A stretch of DNA of 64,000 bases from Rhodocyclales bacterium (GCA_016192435.1 JACPUD010000007.1:1-64000), one strand, 5' to 3'. Positions 35,841 through 43,479 are shown, numbered from the stretch's first letter. Numbers and translations: made by a program. Notes: generated by a model from the sequence alone, not told the origin.

Positions 35841-36521
35841 ATGCGCTTTGTCCTTTCCCTGATTGCCGGCCTGCTGCTGACGGCCTCCGCCCATGCGCTG
35901 TCGCTGGCCGACATTTCCGGCAAGGACGCCAGCGGCGGCCTCAAGGAAGCCCTGACCCAGGGCGCAGGCAAGGCCGTAGACCTGCTCGGCCGGCAGGATG
36001 GCTTTCTCGGCAATCCGAAGGTGAAGATTCCGCTGCCCGAAAGCGTGCAGCAGATCGAGGGCCTGCTGCGCGGACTCGGCATGGGCCGCCAGGCCGACGA
36101 ACTGATCAATGCCATGAACCGCGCCGCCGAGGCCGCGGTGCCGCAGGCCAAGACCCTGCTGGTGAATTCGATCAAGCAGATGTCGCTGCAAGATGCCAAG
36201 GGCATCCTCTCGGGCGGCGATGATGCGGCCACGCAGTATTTCCGCCGCACCACTTCCGCCCCGCTGGCGGAGAAATTCAAGCCCGTGGTGAAGCGCGCCA
36301 TGGCCAAGGTGAAACTCGCCGAGAAATACGACCAACTGGCCGGCAAGGCCGCCAAGCTGGGGCTGGTGCGCGAACAGGATGCGCAACTGGAAAACTACGT
36401 CACGCAGAAGACGCTCGACGGCCTCTACCTGATGATCGCCGAGGAAGAAAAGGCGATCCGCAAGGATCCCGCCGAGGCGGCCGGCAAACTGGCGCAGAAG
36501 GTGTTCGGCGCGCTCAGATAA
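35841..36521 (+). CDS. DUF4197 family exported protein
   Basis: This 226-residue protein has a signal peptide (RFVLSLIAGLLLTASAHAL). The DUF4197 body includes ISGKDASGGLKEALTQGAGKAVDLLGR, FLGNPKVKIPLPESVQQIE and DAATQYFRRTTSAPLAEKFKPVV. It is all-helical and periplasmic; function is unknown. It starts 65 bp after fadD. Confidence 0.88.
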   Translation: MRFVLSLIAGLLLTASAHALSLADISGKDASGGLKEALTQGAGKAVDLLGRQDGFLGNPKVKIPLPESVQQIEGLLRGLGMGRQADELINAMNRAAEAAVPQAKTLLVNSIKQMSLQDAKGILSGGDDAATQYFRRTTSAPLAEKFKPVVKRAMAKVKLAEKYDQLAGKAAKLGLVREQDAQLENYVTQKTLDGLYLMIAEEEKAIRKDPAEAAGKLAQKVFGALR

Positions 36522-36535
36522 AGCCGGTAGAACGG

Positions 36536-36561
36536 CAAGAGTTGGCGCTGGCGACCCGGCG
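36536..36561 (+). repeat. Dispersed repeat upstream of the helicase gene
   Basis: CAAGAGTTGGCGCTGGCG lies at 36536-36553, followed by ACCCGGCG. It sits 19 bp ahead of the ATG at 36580. Confidence 0.65.
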
Positions 36562-36579
36562 CCGCGAAAGCATACATCC

Positions 36580-38562
36580 ATGGTCAAACTCAACGCGGCG
36601 CAGCAGGAGGCCGTGCATCACCTCGACAGCCCCTTGCTGGTGCTGGCCGGCGCCGGCTCGGGCAAGACGCGCGTGATCACGCACAAGATCGCCTGGCTGG
36701 TCGACGAGTACGGCGTCAAGCCCGCGCAGATCGCCGCCATCACCTTCACCAACAAGGCGGCGAAAGAAATGAAGGAGCGCGTCGGCAAGCTGATCGGCGC
36801 GCGCGCCGAAGGCCTCATCGTCAGCACTTTCCATGCCCTCGGCGTGCGCATCCTGCGCCAGGAGGCCGCCGCCGTGGGCCTCAAGCCGGGCTTTTCGATC
36901 CTCGACGCGGCCGACACCACGGCGCTGTTCCAGGAGCTGGCCGGCAATATCGACAAGGGCCGGCTGCGCGCGCTGCAATCGCGCATCTCGCTGTGGAAGA
37001 ACCAGCTCATCGAGCCGGCCGCGGCACAGCAGGCGGCCGCGGACGAGACCGAAGCCGCCGCGGCCGCGCTCTACGCCGCTTACGAACGCACGCTGCGCGC
37101 CTACCAGGCGGTGGATTTCGACGACCTGATCCGCCTGCCGGTAGCACTGTTCACGGAGCGCGAAGAAGTCGCGCAGCGCTGGCGCGGCCGCATCTGGCAT
37201 CTGCTGGTGGACGAGTACCAGGACACCAATCGCGGCCAGTATCGGCTGGTGCAACTGCTGACGCAGGGCCGCGACTCCTTCACCGCTGTCGGCGACGACG
37301 ACCAGTCGATCTACGCCTGGCGCGGTGCCGACAGCGAGAACCTGCGCCTGCTGAAGGAGGACTACCCGAGCCTCAAGGTGGTCAAGCTGGAACAGAACTA
37401 CCGCTCCACCTCACGCATCCTGCATGCCGCCAACACGCTGATCACCAACAATCCCAAGCTGTTCGAAAAGAAGCTCTGGTCCGAGCACGGCCAGGGCGAG
37501 GCGATCCACATCCAGACCTGCCGCGACGGCGACCACGAGGCGGAGTGGGTCGCCTCGCGCCTCTCCGCGCATCGCTTCGAGCGGCGCACCAAATTCGCCG
37601 ATTACGCCATCCTCTATCGCGGCAACCACCAGGCGCGCGCCATCGAGCAGCAGTTGCGCGCCCAGCGCATTCCCTATGTCATCTCGGGCGGGCAATCCTT
37701 CTTCGACCGCGCCGAGATCAAGGACATCACCTGCTACCTGCGCCTGCTGGCCAACCAGGACGACGATCCGGCCTTCATCCGCGCCGTGACCACGCCCAAG
37801 CGCGGTATCGGCGGCACCACGCTGGAAGGCCTCGGCCGCGCCGCCGGGCGCAGCCACCAGGGCCTGTTCGCCAGCATTTACGCGCCGGGGCTGGACGCCG
37901 AACTCAACACCAAGCAGCGCACCGCGCTGCGCGAGTTCGGCGACTTCATCAAGCGCATTGAGGCGCGCGCGGCGAAAGAGCCCGCCGCACAGGTGCTGGG
38001 CGACCTGCTCAAGGCCATCGGCTACGAGAGCTGGCTGTTCGAATCGCTCGAAGTGCGCGAGGCCGAAACCAAGTGGGCCAACGTCTGCGATTTCGTCGAA
38101 TGGCTGGGCCGCAAAGGCGAGGAGGAAGGCAAGAACCTACTCGAACTGGCGCAATCCGTCGCGCTGCTGTCGATGCTCGACAAGGGCGAAGACGAGCAGG
38201 ATGCGGTGCAGCTCGCCACGCTGCACGCGGCCAAGGGCCTCGAGTTCCGCCATGTCTTCCTGGTCGGCGTCGAAGAAGGCCTGCTGCCTCATCGCGACTC
38301 GCTCGACGCGGCGCGCATGGAAGAAGAGCGGCGCCTGATGTATGTCGGCATCACGCGCGCGCAGGCCAGCCTGACCGTGAGCTGGTGCGAGAAGCGCAAG
38401 CAGGGCCGCGAATGGATGCCGCGCGAGCCCTCGCGCTTCATCGCCGAAATGGGCGAGGCGGTGGCCTCGGCCGCGCAGCAGCGCAATACCGTGCCGGAGC
38501 CCGAGGCCGCCCGTGCCCGGGCCGGCGCCCTGCGCGCCATGCTCGCCGGCAAGCGCCCGTAA
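36580..38562 (+). CDS. rep: ATP-dependent DNA helicase Rep (UvrD superfamily)
   Basis: This 660-residue SF1A 3'-5' helicase has Walker A (GAGSGKTRVI), motif Ia AITFTNKAAKEM, Walker B DEYQDTN, motif III DDDQSIYAWRGA, motif IV LEQNYRSTSRIL, motif V QLATLHAAKGLEF and motif VI RLMYVGITRA. The 660-residue length and lack of a long C-terminal tail fit Rep better than UvrD, though paralogue assignment is not certain. The stop is followed by a clear terminator. Confidence 0.92.
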   Translation: MVKLNAAQQEAVHHLDSPLLVLAGAGSGKTRVITHKIAWLVDEYGVKPAQIAAITFTNKAAKEMKERVGKLIGARAEGLIVSTFHALGVRILRQEAAAVGLKPGFSILDAADTTALFQELAGNIDKGRLRALQSRISLWKNQLIEPAAAQQAAADETEAAAAALYAAYERTLRAYQAVDFDDLIRLPVALFTEREEVAQRWRGRIWHLLVDEYQDTNRGQYRLVQLLTQGRDSFTAVGDDDQSIYAWRGADSENLRLLKEDYPSLKVVKLEQNYRSTSRILHAANTLITNNPKLFEKKLWSEHGQGEAIHIQTCRDGDHEAEWVASRLSAHRFERRTKFADYAILYRGNHQARAIEQQLRAQRIPYVISGGQSFFDRAEIKDITCYLRLLANQDDDPAFIRAVTTPKRGIGGTTLEGLGRAAGRSHQGLFASIYAPGLDAELNTKQRTALREFGDFIKRIEARAAKEPAAQVLGDLLKAIGYESWLFESLEVREAETKWANVCDFVEWLGRKGEEEGKNLLELAQSVALLSMLDKGEDEQDAVQLATLHAAKGLEFRHVFLVGVEEGLLPHRDSLDAARMEEERRLMYVGITRAQASLTVSWCEKRKQGREWMPREPSRFIAEMGEAVASAAQQRNTVPEPEAARARAGALRAMLAGKRP

Positions 38563-38607
38563 TCCCGCCAGGGGATACCGTCCGCGCCTTTCGCGCGGAC
38601 ATAACGA

Positions 38608-38633
38608 AAAAGGGACCGCGAGCGGTCCCTTTT
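38608..38633. terminator. Bidirectional intrinsic terminator
   Basis: AAAAGGGACCGC (38608-38619) pairs perfectly with GCGGTCCCTTTT (38622-38633) around a 2-base GA loop. It has an A tract on one side and a T tract on the other, so it can serve both the helicase gene (+) and the convergent cytochrome gene (-). Confidence 0.88.
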
Positions 38634-38661
38634 GCGCTGAACAGGCGCGCAGCGCGCCCGC

Positions 38662-39096
38662 CTACTTCGCCGCCGGTTCCTTGAAGCTGGCGCCGGACTT
38701 GTTCGCCATATAGACGATGGTGCGCGCCAGTTCGGTATCGTTGGCGTCCGAGCCGCCCCTGGGCGGCATCGCGTTCTTGCCGGCAATCGCCGACTTCATC
38801 AGGCCGTCGAGGCCCAGCGCGATGCGCGGCCCCCAGGCGGCCTTGTCGCCCAGCTTCGGCGCATTGGCCACGCCGGCGTCATGACAGGCGCCGCAGATGG
38901 CCTTGTAGATCTGTTCGCCGCTGCGGGCGCCGCCGGCCGCCGCCGCCGGAGCCGCCAGCTCGACGCGGGCCACCGGAGCGATGCGCTGGTTGGCGGCTTC
39001 CGCGTCGCCCGCGGGGCGGCCGCCCATGGCGATTGCGGATACGGAGACAACGAGCACGCCCGCCGCGGCGAGGGTGCGGATATTCGAATGGACCAT
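38662..39096 (-). CDS. Cytochrome c5-like monohaem protein
   Basis: This 144-residue periplasmic c-type cytochrome has a signal segment (LAAAGVLVVSVSAIAMG), an Ala/Pro linker, the haem site Cys68-Gly-Ala-Cys71-His72 (ICGACHDAG), and an axial Met110 in KNAMPPRGG. NAPKLGDKAAWGPRI and GLDGLMKSAIAGKNAMPPRGG are typical of cytochrome c5. ATG 39096 follows GGAAGG; a longer reading frame upstream has no signal peptide. It would carry electrons in respiration. Confidence 0.9.
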   Translation of the reverse strand: MVHSNIRTLAAAGVLVVSVSAIAMGGRPAGDAEAANQRIAPVARVELAAPAAAAGGARSGEQIYKAICGACHDAGVANAPKLGDKAAWGPRIALGLDGLMKSAIAGKNAMPPRGGSDANDTELARTIVYMANKSGASFKEPAAK

Positions 39097-39159
39097 GAGC
39101 AGCCTTCCCGGAAGAGTCAAACAGAGCGGGCGATTATAGCGGATACACCCGCCGCGCAA

Positions 39160-39188
39160 TGGACGCCGCCCCGCGAACGGGTTATGCT
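39160..39188 (+). promoter_or_regulatory. Promoter ahead of the tRNA-Arg copies
   Basis: TGGACG (39160-39165) and TATGCT (39183-39188) are 17 bp apart. The -10 is followed by a GC-rich discriminator (TCGCCCCCTCGC), as for stringently controlled stable-RNA genes. The broken tRNA copy starts ten bases after the -10; the intact tRNA starts 116 bases after it. Confidence 0.55.
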
Positions 39189-39198
39189 TCGCCCCCTC

Positions 39199-39249
39199 GC
39201 GCTCGTAGCTCAATGGATAGAGTACTGGCCTCCGAAGGCAGGGGTCATG
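39199..39249 (+). pseudogene. Truncated tRNA-Arg(CCG) duplicate
   Basis: The first ~40 bases match the 5' part of the intact tRNA at 39305 (acceptor 5' strand, D arm, anticodon arm with anticodon CCG) with one difference, then the sequence diverges after CAGGGGT at the variable loop. The T arm and the acceptor 3' half are missing, so it cannot fold into a tRNA. It occupies the promoter-proximal position. Confidence 0.85.
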
Positions 39250-39304
39250 TACGAAGCGGGAGATAAAATGAGTACTGCCTTCACTTGGTTGCCGTGACCA
39301 ACAC

Positions 39305-39380
39305 GCGCTCGTAGCTCAATGGATAGAGTACTGGCCTCCGAAGCCAGGGGTTGTGGGTTCGATCCCCGCCGAGCGCGCCA
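39305..39380 (+). tRNA. tRNA-Arg (anticodon CCG)
   Basis: This is a complete 76-nt tRNA with encoded CCA. The acceptor stem GCGCTCG pairs with CGAGCGC and the discriminator is G. The anticodon stem CTGGC (39331-39335) pairs with GCCAG (39343-39347) around the loop CTCCGAA, giving anticodon CCG (39338-39340). The T loop GGTTCGATCC is standard. The integrase lies 0.9 kb downstream, so the 3' half of this gene is the probable attachment site. Confidence 0.95.
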
Positions 39381-39534
39381 ACGCCTTGTTTAGCATGGCT
39401 TTTCAGCGAGCAGCTGACAAGCAATCACCTTAAAAAACTGATTTGGCATTTTCGGCCAGGGGTCGGCTTGCGCCGAAATTTATTTGGTGGCGTCACGAGC
39501 AGCACGGGTCAGCGGTATTGGGCCAAAAAAACCC

Positions 39535-39575
39535 GTGACCAAACGGTGACCAAAGCGTGACTATGGTGTGACCAA
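39535..39575 (+). repeat. GTGACCAA direct-repeat array, 11-bp period
   Basis: Copies start at 39535, 39546, 39557 and 39568, exactly 11 bp apart. Three read GTGACCAA and the third reads GTGACTAT. A fifth copy lies on the other side of the tRNA at 39294-39301. One helical turn of spacing suggests a cooperative binding array, such as integrase arm sites or excisionase sites flanking attL. The rest of 39381-39593 holds no gene. Confidence 0.7.
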
Positions 39576-39593
39576 GCCAATTCGGCTCGAGTG

Positions 39594-39854
39594 TTACGGC
39601 AGGGAATTTTGACTACTGCTCTCCGTGACCGCTGCGTCAGGCAGATGTTCGACCAGCTGTTCAATCCGGCACCCAAAGTAGGTGCAAAGCCGATCGAGGA
39701 TATCGGCGCTCGGGTTATAGCCTCGGTGATTTGACAGCTTCGATAGCGTCATTCGATGTATGCCAGTAGCATTCGCGATCTCGAGCATCGTGACTACTCG
39801 CCCCTCCCGGAATTCCTTTTCGGCAATCAGCTCCTTGAGTCTGAAGCGAAGCAT
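39594..39854 (-). CDS. Small XRE-family transcriptional regulator
   Basis: This 86-residue HTH protein starts MLRFRLKELIAEKEF. The HTH reads TMLEIANATGIHRMTLSKLSNHRGYNPSADILDRLCTYFGCRIEQLVE, a standard Cro/CI fold with an early strand and the late PEQLxE-like segment. It is divergent from the excisionase-like gene across a spacer holding two operator-like dyads and a long inverted repeat, so it probably controls the island's integration genes. Confidence 0.82.
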   Translation of the reverse strand: MLRFRLKELIAEKEFREGRVVTMLEIANATGIHRMTLSKLSNHRGYNPSADILDRLCTYFGCRIEQLVEHLPDAAVTESSSQNSLP

Positions 39855-39877
39855 TTCATAAGCCTTCTAGCGTCACG

Positions 39878-39895
39878 TGAAGCGTAAATGTATCA
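39878..39895. promoter_or_regulatory. Operator-like dyad, copy 1
   Basis: TGAAGCGTAAATGTATCA matches TGAAGCGTATAAGCATCA at 39941-39958 at the two ends (TGAAGCGTA...ATCA). Copy 2 is 14/18 palindromic. The centres are 63 bp apart. They are plausible binding sites for the XRE regulator next to them; no binding is shown. Confidence 0.4.
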
Positions 39896-39902
39896 GAAGA
39901 TG

Positions 39903-39930
39903 TTGACAAGCATCTAATCATGGATACAAT
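39903..39930 (+). promoter_or_regulatory. Strong sigma70 promoter of excisionase-integrase
   Basis: TTGACA (39903-39908) and TACAAT (39925-39930) are 16 bp apart, both near consensus. Transcription would start near 39937, inside the left arm of the inverted repeat, and run into the excisionase-like gene at 39992. The -10 lies inside that arm. Confidence 0.7.
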
Positions 39931-39980
39931 AGGCTTTGAATGAAGCGTATAAGCATCATTCAAAGCCTATTGTATCCATG
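39919..39980. repeat. Perfect 25-bp inverted repeat
   Basis: CATGGATACAATAGGCTTTG... (39919-39943) is exactly the reverse complement of 39956-39980, separated by 12 bases (AGCGTATAAGCA) that hold the second operator-like dyad. Each arm contains TACAAT or its complement, so the promoter -10 sits in the left arm. The right arm ends 11 bases before the excisionase-like ATG at 39992. Confidence 0.9.
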
Positions 39981-39991
39981 GAGAAATTGTC

Positions 39992-40222
39992 ATGCCGCAA
40001 ACCTACCTGACCACCGATGAACTGTCGTCCCGCATCAAGTATGACACCCGCACCATCCGCGAGCGCCTGAAGGACTCCGTCCTGCTCGAAGGGGTGCATT
40101 ACTTCCGCCCCTTCGGTGGCCGGAAGATTCTCTACATCTGGGAAGCCATCGAGCGTGACATGAAATTGTCCGTCGACGCGTTGGCGATCCCGATGGCAAA
40201 CGGCCGCGTCTGCCACGGCTGA
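39992..40222 (+). CDS. Excisionase-like HTH protein
   Basis: This 76-residue protein starts MPQTYLTTDELSSRIKYDTRTIRERLKDSVL, a winged-HTH opening like excisionases or AlpA-type factors, followed by LEGVHYFRPFGGRKILYIWEAIERDM. The GGAGAAATTGTC before ATG 39992 is a good ribosome-binding site. It lies 49 bp before the integrase gene, where an excisionase is expected. The role in excision is inference. Confidence 0.75.
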   Translation: MPQTYLTTDELSSRIKYDTRTIRERLKDSVLLEGVHYFRPFGGRKILYIWEAIERDMKLSVDALAIPMANGRVCHG

Positions 40223-40271
40223 TTGATGTCCGTCCAACCAAAGATCTTTAACGTGAGAAAGGAAATCCAGT

Positions 40272-41639
40272 ATGGGTAGCATCCAGGTTCGCAAGGAAAC
40301 TGGAAACCTGATTGTCGACTTCTACTATCAGGGCCAGCGCCGACGCGAGCAAACCGCATTGCCGGACACACCGGCCAATCGCAAGAGAGTACAAAAGCTG
40401 CTCGACCGCGTTGAATCGGAGATCAGTCTCGGTAGCTTCAACTACGCCAAGTTCTTCCCCAACAGCAAACAACTGGCGAAGCACAACGACACGCCCATGG
40501 CCACCGCCATCCAGGCTGTCACCGCTGTCGTTGCCGGGGTTTCCTATCCCACTGCCAATCCGGCCCTTGATGCCACGCCGCTTCTGAAGGATTTCGTCGA
40601 AGTGTGGTTTGCCGAGAAATCGGTCGAATGGCGCAAGTCGCATCGGGCCACCATTCGGATGGATCTCGACAAGGTCATCATTCCCCGTTTCGGGGAGAAG
40701 GTGGTCGGTCGAATCACCAAGGCAGACATTCTTTCCTTCCGCGCTGATCTCGCCAAAGTCCAGGCGCGGGGAAAAGACACAATGCTTTCCAACCGGCGGA
40801 TCAACAAGCTGTTGGCTCCGTTGCGGATGATCCTGAGCGAAGCGGCCGACCGTTTTGATTTTCGCATGCCGTTCCAGAACATCAAACAGTTGAAGGTGCG
40901 CAAAGCTGATGTTCAGCCCTTCAGCCTGGACGAGGTCAGGCAGATTCTCGCCACCGTGCGCGAAGACTATCGCCAGTATTTCACAGTGCGCTTTTTCACG
41001 GGCATGCGCACGGGCGAGATCGACGGACTGCAGTGGAAATACGTCGACTTCGAACGCCGTCTGATTCTGGTGCGCGAAACTGTCGTGAATGGCGAAGAGG
41101 AGTACACCAAAACCGACGGTAGTCAGCGCGACATCCACATGAGTCAGGCGGTGTTCGATGCCCTCAAGATCCAGGAGAAAGCGACGCGGTACAAGTCCAA
41201 GTTCGTGTTCTGCAATCGTGGTGGCAAACCGTTGGCGCACAAGAATGTCACCAACCGCGTCTGGTATCCGCTGCTCCGGCATCTGGGCGTTGCTCCACGT
41301 CGGCCGTATCAGTGTCGGCACACTGCAGCCACGTTGTGGCTGGCGTCCGGTGAATCACCACAGTGGATCGCGATGCAACTGGGACACACGACGACGGAAA
41401 TGCTGTTCCGCGTCTACTCGCGTTTCGTCCCCAACCTCACGCGCCAGGACGGTTCGGCCTTCGAGCGCCTGCTGCTGCAAAGCGGCACCGTCGCCGCGCC
41501 TCCCGTGACAGCGCCTCCCGTCGCAGCGCCTCCCGTCGCAGCGCCTCCCGTCGCAGTGCCTCCCGTCGCAGTGCCCCCGACCGCGGCCTCAGTCCCTCCC
41601 GCCGCGCCGATTCCGCCCGCCGCGACCCCGACCCCGTAA
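40272..41639 (+). CDS. int: Tyrosine recombinase (island integrase)
   Basis: This 455-residue phage-type integrase has an N-terminal arm-binding segment (MGSIQVRKETGNLIVDFYYQ...), a core-binding domain (FVEVWFAEKSVEWRKSHRATIRM, about residues 110-210) and the catalytic domain. The catalytic residues are Arg246 (TGMRTGEI), Arg349 (PYQCRHT, with Tyr346 in place of the usual box II His), His372 (QLGHTTTEM) and the nucleophile Tyr382 (FRVYSRF). Lys in EYTKTDGSQR is also conserved. After residue ~405 comes a Pro/Ala/Val tail built from a 15-bp tandem repeat, unusual for the family. It recombines at tRNA-Arg(CCG), by inference from position. Confidence 0.9.
   Translation: MGSIQVRKETGNLIVDFYYQGQRRREQTALPDTPANRKRVQKLLDRVESEISLGSFNYAKFFPNSKQLAKHNDTPMATAIQAVTAVVAGVSYPTANPALDATPLLKDFVEVWFAEKSVEWRKSHRATIRMDLDKVIIPRFGEKVVGRITKADILSFRADLAKVQARGKDTMLSNRRINKLLAPLRMILSEAADRFDFRMPFQNIKQLKVRKADVQPFSLDEVRQILATVREDYRQYFTVRFFTGMRTGEIDGLQWKYVDFERRLILVRETVVNGEEEYTKTDGSQRDIHMSQAVFDALKIQEKATRYKSKFVFCNRGGKPLAHKNVTNRVWYPLLRHLGVAPRRPYQCRHTAATLWLASGESPQWIAMQLGHTTTEMLFRVYSRFVPNLTRQDGSAFERLLLQSGTVAAPPVTAPPVAAPPVAAPPVAVPPVAVPPTAASVPPAAPIPPAATPTP
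41496..41585 (+). repeat. 15-bp tandem repeat in the integrase C-terminal tail
   Basis: Six copies of GCGCCTCCCGTCGCA with small changes (first and last ones diverged) lie from 41496, each giving APPVA or VPPVA. The unit length keeps the reading frame, so copy-number changes would only lengthen or shorten the tail. Confidence 0.85.
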
Positions 41640-41649
41640 AGGAACCCCC

Positions 41650-42537
41650 ATGAAACTCCCCGAAAAATCCAGCCATTCCCTGATTGCCCGCCTCGGTCCC
41701 GACGAGAGAGTCGCGGGGTGCTACCGCTTCCAGTCCCTTGCGCGCCGTTCGAATGCCGACGGCTTCGAGGTGTGGCACGTGCGCCTCGCGGACCGCAGCG
41801 GCGTGATCGATACCTATCGCCCGTGCGACGGGTGTGACATCGTCTATCGGCCGGACCTGGATGCCCTGGTCCATGTCGCGTTCCGGACGCGCCGCTTCAA
41901 GGACAGGCTGGTCGCCGATCTGCTCGAGTTCGACGCCATGAACGTCGTGGCCGATCCGGCCGGTGCGCTGGACCGCCTTCCGCGTCCGCTGGCGCAATCG
42001 CCCGAGACGCTGGACAAGCTGGCGGAGCTCGTTCATGGCTTGCGTAACGGCGAGCTGCGGCAGGCGCTCGATCAGGTCCTGGTCGATGACCGGCTGATGC
42101 TGAACCTGATCAGCCGGCCCGATGCCCTGCTCGAGCGCACGGTCGATGCGGCCAATCTCATCAAAGAGGAAATGCGCTATTTCGGCTGGGTGGAGCAGGA
42201 AACGGCGATCGTCGCCTGTTTGCTCCATCCGATGGGCGAGCTGATCCTGCGCGACGAGCATTACCGGAAGGAAGAACAGCACCTCGAGAAGCCCCGGGCG
42301 GCCTTGACGCTGAAGCGGTGTGAGCCGGCACTGGCGCGCCTGGAGCAATCGAGGCCGACGGAGGGCGACTGGCTGCGTCAGGTCCTGACGGTCGGATGCG
42401 CCGGGGTCAAGGACCTGGTTCCGCTGGCGATTGCGGTGGCGATGATCCGGGTGGAGAGGCAGGCGGCGGCAACGCCACGGCGGCACTTGCGGGTCGTTCG
42501 TCCTCGCGGATATGAGCAGGAGGAGTTCGGAGCATGA
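41650..42537 (+). CDS. Island cargo protein, OB-fold-like then HD-like region
   Basis: This 295-residue protein has no recognised name. Residues about 15-90 look like an OB-type beta barrel (VAGCYRFQSLARRSNADGF; VWHVRLADRSGVIDTYRP). Residues ~125-210 are helical with ACLLHPMGELIL, the place where HD-domain proteins have ALLHDIGKL. If that comparison is right, the HD Asp is replaced by Pro and the metal site is lost. It begins 10 bp after the integrase and ends with a 4 bp overlap into the next gene. It is GC-rich like the flanks. Confidence 0.6.
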   Translation: MKLPEKSSHSLIARLGPDERVAGCYRFQSLARRSNADGFEVWHVRLADRSGVIDTYRPCDGCDIVYRPDLDALVHVAFRTRRFKDRLVADLLEFDAMNVVADPAGALDRLPRPLAQSPETLDKLAELVHGLRNGELRQALDQVLVDDRLMLNLISRPDALLERTVDAANLIKEEMRYFGWVEQETAIVACLLHPMGELILRDEHYRKEEQHLEKPRAALTLKRCEPALARLEQSRPTEGDWLRQVLTVGCAGVKDLVPLAIAVAMIRVERQAAATPRRHLRVVRPRGYEQEEFGA

Positions 42538-43034
42538 GTCTCTTCACGACGTTTCCTTCCTTCTGGAATCTCTTCGGTGTGATGCTAGGCATTCTGCTCA
42601 CCGTTCTGTTGCTGGTCCTGCCGGTACTGCTGCTGATGCGCGAGCGGCGGTGGGCCAGGAAGCCGCCCGTGTTTGGGGAGATGGTCATCAAGTCGGCGGC
42701 GACGGATGCCGTCCATCCCGGCATCGACCCGGCCGACTATGCCACCTTGGCCGAGCAGCAAGACGCGTTGGATCGCTTGAGCCAGCTACCGCAGTTTCGC
42801 CAGCTGACGGATGGCACGCTGGTCGAGTGGGGCAGTGGCGCACGCGTCACCCCCTGCGACTGCTCATTGCCTCCGGTACCGCATCTGATGATCTCCTGGG
42901 GTCCGCAGCGGAAGCAGGGGATCGTGACGAAGAACGGTTTGGCCCACTATGTCGGCTATCAGAAACGGGTGGCGAGTGCGTTGCTTGCTGGTTCGCTTGA
43001 TCCAACCAAGCTCTCTAACCAGAAGCCGCTGTGA
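42534..43034 (+). CDS. Membrane-anchored island protein of unknown function
   Basis: This 166-residue protein overlaps the preceding gene by 4 bp. It has one N-terminal transmembrane helix (LFGVMLGILLTVLLLVLPVLLLM, about residues 13-35), a basic stop-transfer (RERRWARKPP), and a ~125-residue soluble part with CDCSLPPVPH and QRKQGIVTKNG. Likely in the inner membrane with its C terminus in the cytoplasm, from the positive-inside rule. No family is recognised. Confidence 0.6.
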   Translation: MSLFTTFPSFWNLFGVMLGILLTVLLLVLPVLLLMRERRWARKPPVFGEMVIKSAATDAVHPGIDPADYATLAEQQDALDRLSQLPQFRQLTDGTLVEWGSGARVTPCDCSLPPVPHLMISWGPQRKQGIVTKNGLAHYVGYQKRVASALLAGSLDPTKLSNQKPL

Positions 43035-43479
43035 CGTGAGCCTCCGCGCGGCAATGCTCAATGGGTCGATGCGACAGAAGAAGCAGTACACCTCTTTTGT
43101 CGAACCGTTGTTGTTCGCCACTAAGTACTTCGTGGGGCCGTTGTTCGGCCTAAGCCGACCTTGAGTCCGAGGTCGGTGTAGGGCGGCAATATGCCGGTTA
43201 CCAGCCGCTCGGGGAGATAGCGCTGAAGGGCTGCCTCCTCAACCAGCGAACTGCTGTTTGGTGCCCAAACTCCCCAAGCGCGTTGGTGTCTTCTGATGCT
43301 TCGTTTGTTCCACTTCAGTTGCTTTCACGCTCACACCTACAGCAGCGCATGTTGTCGCTGCAGCCTCCCCACAAGTTGCACAATTCAATCAGAATACGCA
43401 AACTTCAGGGTACACATGCGGAGCCGAGCAAGCGGCTTCGTGATTTAGTTGATGGACTATGACTTCCGATGAGTAGAAG
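43035..43479. other. Non-coding spacer ahead of the NERD-kinase-helicase module
   Basis: No gene is supported in these 445 bp. They hold the first 57-bp flanking repeat (43154-43210). The start GGGGCCGTTGTTCGGCC (43136-43151) and the step CCGACCT...AGGTCGG (43155-43176) can form hairpins. From about 43210 the sequence is AT-richer and presumably carries the module's promoter; I see no consensus -35/-10. Confidence 0.6.
43154..43210 (+). repeat. Flanking 57-bp direct repeat, left copy
   Basis: Compared with 50100-50156, the ends GCCGACCTTGAGT and CGGCAATATG..GGTTACC.GCCGCTC match, with 40 defined positions outside a central 17-base variable block (37 of 40 identical). Overall 43 of 57 bases agree and the spacing is identical. 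Direct orientation. Lies 269 bp before the module's first gene. Confidence 0.8.

Noticed and set aside
41496-41585. CRISPR-like array
   Set aside because: The unit is 15 bp without unique spacers and lies in frame within the integrase gene. No CRISPR array is visible anywhere in the window.
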